Below, piece by piece: positions 24,870 to 38,006 of a stretch of 64,000 bases of DNA. The stretch comes from Cymbidium sinense (Eukaryota; Streptophyta; Magnoliopsida; Asparagales; Orchidaceae): positions 10,378,976 through 10,442,975 of the forward strand of contig CM038215.1 in the NCBI GenBank assembly GCA_021442155.1, written 5' to 3'. A program made the position numbers and the translations under genes. The first letter of the stretch is position 1. The number at the start of each line of letters is the position of its first letter. The notes below the pieces were generated by a model. That model was given only the letters and a program-made list of their open reading frames with translations. It was not told the origin of the DNA and ran no database searches.

Positions 24870-27800
24870 TTAAGTTCTAAGATAAGGAAACCCAGAATTG
24901 TCCAAGTTAACCAGCCAACGCAAGTGTTTGGGTGAGGTGGTATGATCAAAGAAGTTGATACCATCGGATCTAGCACCTAGATTGGCAAGGTAGTTAGCAC
25001 GAGCATTTCCTTCACGCCAAACATGAGTGATGTTAAAATTCAATTAGGAAAGAAGAGCTCTAGTTTGCTTGAGGCGGTAGTACAATTCAATGCTACTCAT
25101 CTTAGTGGAGGTCAAAAGATCAATCAACAGAAGAGCATCCACCTCAACCCAAATATTGAGCCCATTTTGGAGGCAAATCTCAAGAGCTTTGATTGCTATA
25201 AGCTCTAAAAATGGGACAAGCGTAAAATAAGGGATAAGCAAAAGCACATAGTACTATACCCTTAGAGATCCTGAAAATGCCACCACAACCAGAGCCATTA
25301 TGAGAGACAGCCATCAATATTGATTTTAATAATTTGGTCATGAGATTTTTTCCAATAGACAATCTTGTCATTTCGACAGTAAAGTTGGTCTGGCAGGTTA
25401 AAGCCCAATTTGTTGGCCACAAATTTACAGCCTTTGAATTTTTTGTAATGAATGAGATTATCTTTAAAGAAGTCATGAATTTTGTTTTTATTTCTAGCAA
25501 TAATCCTCACGTGGTTCATAGGGATCCCATGATGTTTTGCATCATTACGGTCCATCCATATGAACCAGATAAGAGTGATAGCAATGATAATTTTAATGTG
25601 ACCTTTAATAGTATTATCAAAATAGACTTGAAGAAGTTGATATAAAGTAAGAGAGCCATTGAAATTAACATTTTTAAAAAGATCATCATACCAAATCCAA
25701 AGTTTAGAAGCAATGACCCCATTAACAAAAACATGATTAACATTCTCAATATGGAAACAACATTGACATTTAGAGGGTAAATGGAACCCTTTACCCCACA
25801 ACAAGAAATCAATAGGGATAAAATTTTTCAAAATACGCCAAGTAAGAACAGAATAACAAGTAGGGATATTGTTATTCCAATGTTTGAAGAACACATAGGA
25901 GGAATCATGAGTATCTTTAATGTGGAGCCACACATTTTTGAGGTTGAAATCACCATTATGTGAGAGCTTAAAGAGAATCTGATCTTGATTGTGTGGGGTG
26001 ATAGGAATAGTAGTAAGCATATTCAAGAAAGTAAAAGGGATAAAATTAGCAAGCTTACTATTGTTCCACTTATTGTTAAGCCAGAAAGAGTTTACTCTAA
26101 TAGCGACAGCGGAATGGGTGGAGAGTATGTCTTCAATGGATCCACATCCACTCCAGTTATCTTGCCAAAAGAAAGAAGCGCCAGAGTTAATGCCCCAAAA
26201 AATTAAGGATTCTGCATCCCATTTGATAGAACAAAGTCTTTTCCACACAGGAGAATCACCCGATTTAAAGGGACAAATGAGGGGGTGCTTACCCTGGCAA
26301 TATTTAACAGTCATGAAATTAGCCCAAAGACTATGATTACTCCTAAAATTCCACTAGAGTTTATATGAAAAGGCATTGATAGCTTCTTTTATAGATTTAC
26401 AACCAAGACCACCTTCATCAAAAGTGCCACAACTTTTAAACCAAGAGGTCCAGTGCATTTTTTTAGAAGAGGTATCGGAGCCCCAGAAAAATTTGTTTAA
26501 GAGATGCTCAATTCTATTGATGCTAGAAATTGTCAGCACAATGGTTTGGATGAGATATAAAGGCATGAAATTAAGAGTGCTATTAATCAAGGCAAGCCTA
26601 CCAGCAAAAGAGAGTAAATGAAATTCCCAAACCAAAATTTTATTAGAAATTTTCTGAATAAGGTCATTAAAAAGATGAGATCTTTTCTGGCCTTTAAAAA
26701 GTGGAGCCCCGAGATAATTAATGGGAAGTTGTTTTTGCTTAAAATTAATAATTCTTGAGATTTGATTGAGTCTATTGGTAGGAATCTTAGCTGAGGGAAT
26801 AAAATAGCATTTTCTATCATTTAGGAAGAGACCACTAACTTTGCCAAAATCATTTAAGAGATTTTAACATGTTGAAGAGAGGCATTACAGAAGATTATAA
26901 AATCATCAACAAAGCTAAGATGCAAAACAGAGAAACCACCATGAGTTTAAAAACCATGTTAGGTTTTTTAATGAAAAGATCATTGAGGCTCCTCGAAAGA
27001 TATTCAATAGCAATGATAAAAGAGAAGGAGAAAGAGGGTCACCTTGACACAAAACCATATGGCTTAGTAAAGAAACCAAGGGACTCACCATTTATGATAA
27101 CAAAAAACTAGATGTTAGTGATACAACTTTTTATAAGTCAGATAAAATTATCAGAGAAACCAAAGAAATGTAAAATTTGAAATAAAAAATACCACGAGAG
27201 GTTGTCAAAGGCTTTAGAGATGTCCAATTTGAAAAGAATATTACCTCCTCTGGAAGAAACATCAATGTCATGAACCAGCTCTTGAGCGAGAAGAATATTA
27301 TTAGATATGACTCTATTTTTAAAGAAGCCAGTTTTGTTAGGGGAGATGATTTTAGGGAGGAGGGGGCTAATCTTATTGTTAATTAATTTAATAATGAGTT
27401 TTTGGAATAAAGGTGCAAAGACTAATAGGTCTAAAATCGCCCCAAGATTCAGAATTATTGGTTTTGGGAATAAGGAAAATAGAAGTACTTGAAACATATC
27501 TGGGAATAGAGCTACCATCAAAGAAATCAATAACATCATCAGCAAGATCAAATTTAATAAAAGGCCAACAATGCTGAAAGAAATGAGTCGTAAAGCCATC
27601 AGGGACAGCAACAGAATCAATGTTCATGCTATTGAGAGTACTACTAATCTCCGCTTCCGAGGGACACATAGTGAGCAAATGGTTATCCTCATTGCTAATC
27701 ATAGAAGAGATTAGATGGGTGTTGAGGGGATCTAATGAAGGATTAGAATTTAATAAATTTTGAAAGTGATGTATGACATTCCTTAATTTCATTATTATCG

Positions 27801-27955
27801 CTTATCCACCATCATTAGAGTTCTTAATTTTCTTAATCGAAGTTTAAAGCTTTCCATTTATTGCAAATAGCATGGAAATACCTGTGTTTCTGCCATTAAA
27901 TATGTTTCATAGTGGCTTTTGATGCCAATGTTTCCTCCATATTTTTGCTTAGTTC
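24870..27955 (-). pseudogene. L1 ORF2 (RT, zinc region, RNase H), copy B
   Basis: From high to low coordinate: the linker with KHRYFHAICN near 27,890; the RT start at 27,388-27,792 (PDGFTTHFFQHCW, SIFLIPKTNN, DFRPISLC); the catalytic ILFKLDISKAFDNLSW at about 27,180-27,230; GDPLSPS near 27,030; the second catalytic box as FVDD at 26,902-26,913, intact; the connection domain with FFWGSDTSSKKMHWTSWFK at 26,354-26,635; a clean 338-codon frame at 25,298-26,314 with the zf-RVT-like CQCCFHIENVNHVF and the start of RNase H (KINIDG); then the rest of RNase H to ITHVWREGNARANYLANLG and the end LRWLVNLDNSGFPYLRT with TAA at 24,870. Frameshifts and stops between blocks show that it is dead, but it is the least decayed of the three ORF2 copies in its 3' half. 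Confidence 0.88.
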
Positions 27956-30900
27956 GGGGTTTAGGGTTAGGGTTTAGGGTTTAGGGTTTTAGGGTTTAGG
28001 GTTTAGGTTTAGCAATACGTAACTGAACGAAGTACAACAGTTAGGGTTTAGGTTTAAGTTTAGGTTTAGTTAGTTTTATTAGATCTATTAGTTTATTAGT
28101 TTAGTTATTTATTAGTTTAGGTTTGGGTCTTAAGTTTTTTAGTAATTAGTTAGCTATTAGTTTATTAGGTTTATTAATTTAGTTTTATTAGTTTTATTAG
28201 TTTAGGTTTTATTAGTTATTATTATTTATTAGTTTTAGTTATTAGTTTAGTTTTTATTTATTAGTTTTATTTTTATTTAATTTTATTTAATTAGTTTATT
28301 AATTAATTAGTTTAGTTAGTTTAGTTAGTTTAGTTTAGTTATTAGTTTAGTTATTATTAGGTTTAGTTACTAGTTAGTTTTAGTTTGTTAGTTAGTTTAG
28401 TTATTAGTTTATTACATTTAGGTTACTTATGAGTGTAGCTTTATTAATTTTATTTATTATTAGTTTTAGCTAGTTTAGTTAAATTATTTTTAAGTTTAGC
28501 ATTTAGGGTTTGGGTTTAGTTTAGGTTTAGATTTTTATTAGTTTAGTTAGTTTAATTATTAGTTTAGTTTGGTTTTTAGTTAGTTTAGTTTTTAGTTTAG
28601 ATTAGTTTAGTTATTAGCTTAGTTAGGGTTTAGGGTATAGGTTTAGTTTAGTTAATTTTAGTTTAGGTTTAGGGTTTAGGATTTATTAGGTAGTTTAGTT
28701 TAGTTTAGTTTAGTTAGTTTAGTTTTATTAGTTTTTATTAGTTATTATTAGTATAATTTATTAGGTAGTTAGGTTTAGGTTTAAGATTTAGGGTTTTTTA
28801 GTTTAGGTAGTTTTTTTAGTTTGTAAGTTAATTATATTTTAGTTAGTTTAGTTTCTTTTAATTATTAGTTATTAATTTTAGTTTTATTAATTATTAGTTT
28901 TGGTTTAAGGTTTAGGTTTAGCTTTAGGTTTAGGGTTTAGGGTTCAGGGTTTAGTTTTAGTTATTAGTTTTAGTTATTAATTTAGTAAGTTAGTTAGGTT
29001 TAGTTAGTTATGAGGTTTTATTAGTTTATTAGTTTATTAGTTATTAGTTATTTATTTAGTTTAGTTTAATTGTAAATTTTATAGTTTTAATTTAGTTTAG
29101 TTTTAGTTTAGTTTTAATTTTATTTTAGGTTTAATTTTAATTTAGGTTTAAATTTAATTTAGTTTTAGTTTTGTTGTAGTTTAGGTTCAATTAGTAAAAT
29201 TTTAGTTAGTTTTAATTTTGTATTTTAGTTTTGTTTAGTTTAGTCAATTTTAATTCATTAGTTTAGTTTAGGTAAATTTTATTTGTAGGTTTTAGTTTTG
29301 GGTTTTAGGGTTTTAGTTTAGTTTAGTTTAGTTAATTTAGGAGTTAGTTAGTTTAGTTAGTTAGGTTTAGGTTTAGTTTTAGGCAAGTTTAGGTTTAGGT
29401 TTTTTAGTTTTAGTTATTAATTTTTAGGTTTAGGTTTTTTTAGCTAGTTTAGGTTTTAGGTTTAGTATTAGTTTTATTAGTTATTTTGATTTATTAGTTT
29501 TATTTAGTTTAAGTAATTTATTAGTTTTATTATTAGTTTAGTTTTAAATTTAGTTTAATTAATTAGTTATGTTTAGATTTTTAGTTTTTAGTTTTAGTTC
29601 TTAGTTTAGTTTAGTTTTAATCAGTCTAGGTTATTTAGTTTTGTTATTATTACTTTAATTAGGTTTTGTTTAGTTTTATTAGTTTAGTTTTAGTTTTAGT
29701 TTTTTTTATCTATTAAGTTTAGGGTTTAGGGTTTAGGGTTTTAGATTATTTTTTTTAGTAATTTATTAGTTTAGTTTAGGATTTAGGGTTTAGGTTTAGT
29801 TTAGATTTTGGGTTTAGGATTTAGATTTAAGGTTTAGCGTTTAGGGTTGAGGTTAGTTTTAGTATTATTAGTTTTTTTTGTTATTTTTTAATTTAGGCTT
29901 TAGTTTATTAGTTTAGTTAGTTTAGTTTAGTTAGTTTTTTAGTCTTAGTTTAGATTAGTAATTAGTTTATTAGCCTAGGTTTTAGTTTTATTAGTTTATT
30001 TAGTTTTTAGTTAGGTTTAGTTTAGGTTTTTAGGTTTTAAATTAGTTTATTAGTTTAGTTTTATTAGTTTTATTTTATTTTAGTTATTAGTTTATTAATT
30101 TAGTTTTGTTTAGGGTTTAAGGTTTAGGGTTTAGGTTTATTAGTTTAATAGTTAGTTTATTTATTATTTATTAGTTATTAGTTTAGTTATTATTAGTTTA
30201 TTAGTTTTAGTTTAGGTTTGTTTAGTTAGTTTACTTTTATTAGTTTAGCTATTAAGTTTAGGGTTTAGGTTTAGGGAGTTTAGGGTTTAGGTTTTGTTTT
30301 AGTTTAGTTTTAGTTTTCATTTTAGGGTTTAGGGTTCAAGTTTAGGTTTAGTTTAGTTTAGTTATTAGGTCTAGTTTAGTTAATTTTTATTAGTTTAGTT
30401 ATTAGTCAGCTTAGTTAGTTTAGTTTTTAGTTTAGGTTTAGGGGTTTAGGTTTTAGTTTAGTTTTATTAGTTTAGGGTTTAGGTTTATGTTTTAGTTTTT
30501 TTATTAATTTTTTATTTAGTTATTTTAGTTTAGTTATCAGTTTAGGGTTTAGGGTTTAGTTTAGTTTAGTTTATTATGTGTAGGGTTTATGGTTTAGGTT
30601 TAGTTTAGTTAGTTTTTAGTTATTTAGTTAGTTTAGTTTTTCATTATTAGGGTTTATGGTTTAGGTTTAGCGTTTAGGTTTATTATTTTAGTTAGTGTTG
30701 GTTTTAGTTTTAGTTTTAGTTTAGTTATTAATTATTAGTTATTATTAGTTTTAGTTAGTTTAGTTTTAGTTATATGTTTAGGTTTAGGTTATTAGTTAGT
30801 TAGTTTAGGTTTATGTTTAGCTTTATGTTTTTAATGTTTAGGTTTAGGTTTAGGTTTAGGTTTTTAGTTTAATTTAGTTAATTAGGTTTAGGTTTATTTA

Positions 30901-33900
30901 GTTTTAGTTATTAGAGGTTTAGGTTTAGTTTTAGTTTAGGTATAATTTAGTTTAGTTTAGTTAGTTTAGGTTTAGGTTATATTACATTTTATCAGGTTTA
31001 GGTTTAGGTTTAGTTATTAGTTTTAGTTTAGTTATTAGTTTAGTTATTAGTTTAGTTAGTTTAGTTTAGGATTATTAGGTTTTGGTTTAGTTTAGTTTAA
31101 GTTTAGTTTAGTTAGGTTTATGTTATTAATTAGTTTTAATTTAGTTAGTTTAGTTTTATAGGTTTAGGTTTACATTTTATTAGTTAGTTTAGGTTTTAGG
31201 TTTGTTAGTAGTTGTAGTTCTTATTAGTTATTAGTTTGTTTAGTTTGTTTTAATTTGCTCCTTAGTTAGTTTTATTAGTTTAGTTATTAGGTTAGTTAAT
31301 TATTAGTTTAGTTATTAGTTAGTTTAGGGTTTAGGGTTAAGGGTTTAGGGTTTAGTTTTAGATTTAATGTTTAGGTTTAGGTTTTGGTTATTAGTTTTAG
31401 TTTTATTATAAGTTAGTTTTAGTTATTAGTTTTATTGATTTATTAGGTTTAATTTAGTTATTAGTTTATTTTTAGTTTAGGTTTAGGGTTTAGGTTTATG
31501 TTTTGGGTTTAGGGTTTAGGTTAGTTAGTTTAGTTTAGTTTTAGTTTAGTTTTATTAGTTATTAGTTAGTTTTAGTTTTATTAGTTATATTAATTAGTTT
31601 TATTAGTTAGTTAGTTAGTTTTAGTTAGTTTAGGATAGTTTTATTAGTTTAGTCTAGTTAGGTTTTAGTTATTAGGGTTTAGGGTTTAGGTTTTTAGTTA
31701 TTAATTATTTAGTTATTTAGTTTTAGTTAGTTATTTAGTTTAGTTTAGGTTAAGTTTATTTATTTTAGTTAGTTTTAGTTAGGTTTATGGTTCAGGGCTT
31801 AGTTTTATTAATTAGTTTTATTATTAGTTTAGTTTTTATTAGTTATTAGTTTTAGTTTTTTTATTATTTATTATTAGGTTTAATGTTTATTTAGTTAGCT
31901 TAGGTTTAGGGTTTAGTATTAGGTTTAGTTTTAGTTTATTTGTTAGTTTAGTTTAGTTTAGTTTATTAGGTTGAGGTTTTTGTTTTTAGTTTAGTTATTA
32001 GTTTTAGTTTTTAGTTTAGGGTTTACAGTTTAATGTTTAGGTTTTAGGTTATTAGTTTAGTTTAGTTACTAGTTTTTATTAGTTTATTAGTTTATTAGGT
32101 TTTAGTTAGTTTATTAGGTTTATGGTTTAGAGTTTAGGGTTTAGGTTTAGGGGTTTAGGTTTAGTTTAGTTTTGTTAGTTTATTGGTTTTTAGTTAATTT
32201 AGTTTCATTAGTTTAATACATTTAGGGGTTTCAGGCTTTAGGCTTTAGGGTTTAGGGTTTATGTTTAGGGTTTAGGTTTAGTTAGTTTAGTTTATTAGTT
32301 TAGTTAGTTTATTAGTTAGTTTAGTTTATTTTTACTTTTATTAGTTTATTAGTTTATTTATTATTAGTTTTAGTTTAGTTAGTTTTATTAGTTTAGTTAG
32401 GTTTAAGTTTAGGGGTTTAGGTGTTTAGGGTTTAGGGTTTAGGGTTTAGGGTTTTAGTTTAGTTAGTTTTAGTTTAGTTTAGTTAAGTTTAGGGTTTAGG
32501 TTTAGTTTAGTTTAGTTTATTTTAGTTAGTTTTTATTAGTTTTTAGTTTAGTTTATTATTAGTTTATTAGTTTAGTTTAGTTATTAGTTTTGTTATTAGT
32601 TTATTAGTTTAGTTTTTATTTAGTTTAGTTAGTTTAGTTATTAGTTTAGGGTGCAGGTTTTAAGGTTTAAGTTTAGGTTCACGGTTTAGGTTAAGGTGTA
32701 GGTTTAGTTTATTAGATTTTAGTTTCAGTTTAGTTATTAGTTATTAGTTATTAGTTTAGGTTTATAGTTTAGTTTATTAGTTCTATTAGTTTTATTAGTT
32801 TATTAGTTTTATTATTAGTTTAGTTAGTTTTAGTTTTAGTTAATTTATTAGTTATTATTAGTTTAATGTTTAGGCTTTAGTTAGGTTATTATTATTAGTT
32901 AGTTTAAGGTTTAGGGTTTAGGTTTAGTTAGTTTTAGTTTATGGGTTTAATGTTTAGATTTAGCTAGTTATTAAGGTTTAGGGGGTTTAGTGTTTAGGTT
33001 TAGGTTAGTTATTAGTTTAGTTATTAGTTTTAATTTAATTATTTATTTTTATTTAGTTTTATTAGTTTAGTTTATTAGTTTAGGTTTTATTAGTTTATTT
33101 AGTTATTAGTTTAGGTTTTATTAGTTTATTTAGTTATTAATTTAGGTTTTATTAGTTATTAGTTTAGTTATTAGTTATTAGTTATTAGGTTAAGGCTTTA
33201 GGGTTTAGGTTTAGTTTTATTTATTAGTTTAGTTATCAGTGTCTATTTAGTTTAGTTAGTTTTGGTTTTCATAATTAGTTAGTTTAATTAGTTTATTAGT
33301 TAGTTTTAGTTAGTATTACAGTTTAGGTTTAAGTTTTAGTTAACTTAGTTAGTTTAATTAGTTTATTAGTTAGCTTTATTAGTTTATTATGTTTAGAGCT
33401 TAGGGTTTAGGTTAGTTAGTTTATTAATAATTTTAGTTTCTTAGTTTAGTTAGTTTAGTTTTGGTTGTTAGTTTAATTAGTTTAGTTTAGTTAGTTTATT
33501 AGTTAGTTTAATTAGTTTAATTAGTTATTAGTAAGTTTTAGTTTAGTTAGTTTAGGTTTAGTTAGTTATTAATTAGTTGTCATTTTAGTTAGTTAGTTAA
33601 ATAGTTTTAGGTTAGTTTAGTTATTAGTTTAGTTTAGCTATTACTTTTTATTTGTTTAGTTTAGTTTAATTAGTTTAGTTTTAGTTTAGTTAGTTTATTA
33701 GATAGCTTAGTTAGTTTTAGGTTTAGTTAATTTATTAGTTCATTAGTTTAGGTTTATGTTTAGTTATTAGGTTTAGTTTATTTAATAGTTAGTTTAAGCT
33801 ATAAGTTAGTTTAATTTATTTAATTAGGATTAGTGTTTAGGGTTTAGGTTTAGTTTAGTTTATTACTTTAGTTATCAGTTTAGGTTAAGGTTTAGGGTTT

Positions 33901-35277
33901 AGGTTTAGTTAGGTTTAGGGTTTAGGGTTAAGGTATAGTTAGTTAGTTAGTGTTAGTTATTAGTTTTAGGTTAGTTAGTTAGTTATTATTAGGTTTAGTT
34001 ATTAGTTTAGTTAGGTTTTAGTTTAATTATTAGTTTAGTTAGTTAATTTATCAGTTATTAATTTATTTAATTAGTTACTAGTTTCATTATTATTAGTTAT
34101 TAGTTTTATTAGGTTTTATTAGTTATTAGATTTAGGGTTTAGGGTTTAAGTTTAGTTAGTTTATTTAGGGTTTAGGGTTTAGTTTAGTTTATTAGTTTAA
34201 GTTTAGTTAGTTTATTTGTTTTTAGTTAGGTTGAGTTTAGTTATTTAGGTTTATTAGTTTAGTTTTTATTAGTTTAGGTTTACTTTTAGGTTTACGCTTA
34301 GGTTTAGGTTTAGTTAGTTATTTGTTTTAGTTATTATAATTATTAGTTTATGTTATTAGAGTTTAGGGTTTATGGTTTAGGTTTAGTTAATTTAGTTTAG
34401 TTAGTTAGTTAGTTTTAGTTAGGTTAGGTTTAGGTTTAGGTGTAGGATTTAGAATTTAGGGTTTTAGTTTATTAGTTAGTTTAGTTAGTTATTAGTTAGG
34501 TTTAGTTTTGTTATTCGTTAATTAGTTTAGTCAGTTTAATTAGTTTAGTTAGTTATTTATTAGTTAGTTTAGTTTAGTTAGTTTTAGTTAGTTTGGGGTT
34601 TAGGGTTTAGGGTTTAGGTTTAGGTTTAGTTAGTTAGGTTTAAGTTTAGGGTTTAATTAGTTTAGTTTAGTTTTAGTTTGTTTTTAGTTAGTTTAGGGTT
34701 TAGGGTTTAGGTTTATGTTTAGTTTGATAGTTTAGTTTTGGTTTAGTTAGTTTAGTTAGTTAGGTTTAGGTTTAGGTTTAGGGTTTAGGTTTATTAGGGT
34801 TTAGGGTTTAGGGTTTTAGTTATCAGGTTTAGTTTATTAGGTTTTAGTTAGTTACTCTTAGTTTATTTATTAGTTAATTAGTTTAGTTTTAGGGTTTAGG
34901 GTTTAGGATTTAGGGTTTAGTGTTTAGGGATTAGTTGGTTACTTTAGTTTAGTTTAGTTAGTTTAGTTAGGTTTAGGGTTTATATTTACTATTAGTTTAG
35001 TTTATTAGGGTTTAGGGCTTAGGGTATAAGTTTAGTTAGTTTAGTTTTGGTTTAATTATTAGTTTAGTTAGTTTTATTTTGTTTTAGTTAGGTTTAGTTA
35101 TTAGTTTTAATTTTAGTTTAGGGTTTAGGGTTTAGCGTTTAGGGTTTAGGGTTTAGGGTTTTAGGGTTTAGGCTTTAGGGTTTAGGGTTTTAGTATTTAG
35201 TGTATAAGGTTTAGGGTTATGGATTTTGGGTTGTAAGTTTAGTGTTTAGGGTTTAGGGTTTAGGTTTAGTTTTAGGG
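27956..35277 (+). repeat. Degenerate TTTAGGG array 2, unstructured part
   Basis: The first 55 bp are almost perfect TTTAGGG. The rest is a 7.2-kb mix of TTTAG, TTATTAG, TTAGTTTAG and clusters of true TTTAGGG (for example 32,405-32,455 and 35,110-35,190). There is almost no C on the plus strand. I see no higher-order unit here, unlike the part to the right. A 26-bp foreign sequence sits at 28,011-28,036. Confidence 0.92.
28011..28036 (-). other. Oxford Nanopore ligation-adapter sequence (assembly artefact)
   Basis: 26 bp starting AGCAATACGTAACTGAACGA, in the middle of T/A/G-only telomeric repeat. From memory this is the reverse complement of the standard Nanopore Y-adapter top strand (and contains its bottom strand). 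It is not genomic. It means that an untrimmed or chimeric long read contributed to the assembly here. It sits 56 bp right of the L1 B 5' break, so the junction at 27,955 and the join to array 2 are both in doubt. Confidence 0.93.
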
Positions 35278-36116
35278 TTTTTTTTAAATTAAGTAAACTA
35301 GTTGGTTTAGGTTAATTTAATTTATTTTTTATTTATTTTAGTTTATTTTATTTTTTTAATTTTATTTAGGTTTATTTTTTATTTTTATTTAGTTTATTTA
35401 TTTATTCTATGTTTATTTATTTTAGTTTATGTTTTTTATTTTAGTTTAATTTTTAGGTTTTGGTTTATTTTTTAGTTGAGTTTTATATTCATTTTATTTT
35501 TTTGGATTAAATTTTATTTTTATTTTTAGGCATATGTTTAAGTTTTTATTTTATTTTTTAGGGTTAGGTTTTAGGTTTTTATTTTATGATTATTTTTATG
35601 TTCTTTTTAGTTTAGGTTTATCTTTACTTTTAGTTTATTTTATTTTATTTAGTTTAGGTTTAGGTTTAGATTTAGTTTAATTTATGTTTAGGTTTATGTT
35701 TTATTTATTTTAGTTTAGGTTAATGTTTATTTTATTTTTATTTTAAGTTTTGGTTTTTTTTAGGGTTTAGGTTTATCTTTTATTAATTTTTAGGTTTTAT
35801 TTTTAGATTTATTTTTAGGTTTAGGTTTTTCTTTAGTTTTTATTTTATTTGAATTTAGGTTTATTTTATTTTTAACTTTTAGTTTACTTAGTTTATTTAT
35901 TCTTAGGTTTATTTTATTTTTGAGTTTAGTTTAGGTTTTTATTTATTTTATTTTAGTTTATTTTTATTATTTATTTTATTTTATTTTTAGGTTTAAGTTT
36001 AGGTTTTTGTTTAGGTTTTTATTTTATGTTATTTTTTTATTTTATTTAGGTTTATGTTTATTTATTTATTTTATTTCAAGGTTTTATTTAGTTTAGGTTT
36101 AGGTTTTTAGGTTTTT
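35278..36116 (+). repeat. Higher-order repeat unit 1
   Basis: Complete unit: anchor AAATTAAGTAAACTAGTTGG at 35,286, right end at the TTTTTAGGTTTTTAGGG junction. About 840 bp. Confidence 0.8.
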
Positions 36117-36540
36117 AGGGTTTAGGGTTTAGGCTTTAGGGTTTTTGGTTTAGTATTTTAGGGTTTAAGATTTAGGGATAGGGTTTAGGGTTTAGGGTTT
36201 AGTGTTTAGGCTTTAAGGTTTAGGGACTAGGGTTTAGGGTTCGTTTAAGGTTTAGGGTTTAAGCTTTAGTTTAGGTTTTTTTAAGTTTTAGATTTAGGGT
36301 TTTAGTTTGATTAGTTCATTTAGGTTTAAGTTAGTTTTAGGTTTAGGTTTCTAGGGTTTAGGGTTTTTAGGTTTATGGTTTAGGGTTTAGGGTTAGTTTA
36401 GGTTTTAGGGTTTAGGGTTTTAGGGTTTAGGTTTAGTGTTTAGGGTTTAGGGTTAGGGTTTAGGGTTTATAGTTTACGGTTCAATGTTTAGGGTTTAGGG
36501 TTTAGGGTTTAGGGTTAGTTTAAGGTTTAGGGTTTAGGGT

Positions 36541-37337
36541 TTTTTTTCTAAAATTATGTAAACCAATAGGTCTAGGTTTATTTAGTTTATTTTTTATTTA
36601 TTTTAGTTTCTTTTATTTATTTCTTTCTATTTATGTTTATTTTTTCTTTTATTTAGTTCAGTTTATTTATTTTAGGTTTATTTATTTTAGTTTATGTTTT
36701 TTTTCGGTTTCGATTTAGGTTTATGTTAATTTTTTAGTTTAGTTTTTTTTTTTTTGGTTTAGGTATTATTTTTTATTTCTAGGTTTATTTTTAGGCTTAG
36801 ATTTTTATTTTATTTTCTTAGGTTTAGGTTTTAGGTTTTTATTTTAAGTTTATTTTTATGTTTTATTTTTTAGTTTAGGTTTAGGTTTATTTTTAGTTTA
36901 TTTTATTTTATTTAGTTTTGGGTTTTAGGTTTAGTTTATTTTAGGATTTGGCTAAGGTTTTATTTATTTTATTTTAGGTTTAGGTTTATTTTATTTTATT
37001 TTTTATTTTGGGTTTAGGTTTTTTTTTATTTAAGGTTCAGGTTTTATTTATTTTTTTAATTATAAGCTTTATTTTTAGGTTTATTTTTTTGGTTTAGGTT
37101 TTTATTTAGTTTTTATTTTATTTTAGTTTAGGTTTATTTAATTTTATTTTGATTTTTTATTTTTTGGTTTATTTTATTTTTTAGTTTAGTTTAGGTTTTT
37201 ATTTATTTAATTTTAGTTTAGTTTTATTTTTTATTTTATTTTGTTTTTACATTTAGGTTTAGGTTTAAGTTTAGGTTTTTTAATTTATTTTATTTTTATG
37301 TTTTATTTAGTTTAGGTTTAGCTTTTTAATTTTTAAG
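36541..37337 (+). repeat. Higher-order repeat unit 2
   Basis: Complete unit: T7 then anchor AAAATTATGTAAACCAATAGG at 36,550. About 800 bp, collinear with units 1 and 4. Confidence 0.8.
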
Positions 37338-37372
37338 GTTAGGGTTTGGTGTTTAGGGCTTAAGGTTTGGGG

Positions 37373-38006
37373 TTAGTTTAGGTTTAGCTTTTTAATTTTA
37401 TTTTTTACTTTTAAGTTTAGGTTTAGGTTTTTATTTTATTTTTTAGGTTTAGTTTTAGGTTTTATTTTAGGATTATTTTTTTTTGTTTTTTTAGTTTAAG
37501 TTTAGGTTTACTTTTAGTTTATTTTATTTTATTTAGTTTAGGTTTAAGTTTAATTTAATTTTTTATTTAGTTTTAGGTTTTATTTTTTTTAGTTTAGTTT
37601 ATTTTAGTTTAGAGTAAGGTTTATTTTATTTTTATTTTAGGTTTAGGTTTTCTTTTTTAGGGTTTAGGTTTTATTTTTTTATTTATTTTTAGGTTTTCTT
37701 TTTTAGGTTTATTTTTAAGTTATGGTTTTTATTTTATTAGCTTTTAGGTTTATTTTATTTTAGTTTTTATTTTATTTATATTTTTTATTCTTAGGTTTAT
37801 TTTATTTTTGAGTTTAGTTTAAGTTTTTATTTATTTTATTTTAGTTTATTTTTATTTCTTAGTTTATTTTATTATTAGGTTTAAGTTTAGGTTTTAGTTT
37901 AGGTTTTTATTTTGTGTTATTTTTTATTTTATTTTGGGTTAGGTTTATTTATTTATTTATTTTATTTTTAAGTTTTATTTAGTTTAGGTTTAAATTTTTA
38001 GGTTTT
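37373..38006 (+). repeat. Higher-order repeat unit 3, anchor missing
   Basis: Starts inside the unit, after a repeat of the preceding right end (TTTAGGTTTAGCTTTTTAATTTT). The right end is normal. It appears to be a deletion or recombination product. Confidence 0.65.

Larger units (their letters stand above)
21212..27955 (-). mobile_element. L1-type LINE copy B, 5'-truncated, with long 3' region
   Basis: The best-preserved 3' end of the family. The plus strand reads telomere-like repeat, T10 (21,212-21,221), then GGGGGAACCCC and the reverse complement of a polyadenylation signal. ORF2 ends at 24,870, leaving a 3' region of about 3.6 kb. The 5' side breaks at 27,955 in the endonuclease-RT linker, directly against CGGGGTTTAGGG and nearly perfect TTTAGGG. 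Its last 120 bp resemble the same part of copy C (ATTTTATTGCCACAA, GCTCAAAGAGCTACAA, CCCCTAACTAA). The right junction lies 56 bp from a sequencing-adapter-like sequence, so it needs confirming. Confidence 0.85.

Noticed and set aside
27956..28010. A true chromosome end (near-perfect TTTAGGG run followed by adapter)
   Set aside because: A ligated adapter directly after telomeric repeat would fit a natural DNA end, but the run is only 55 bp and the assembly continues on both sides. A trimming or chimeric-read artefact is the simpler explanation.
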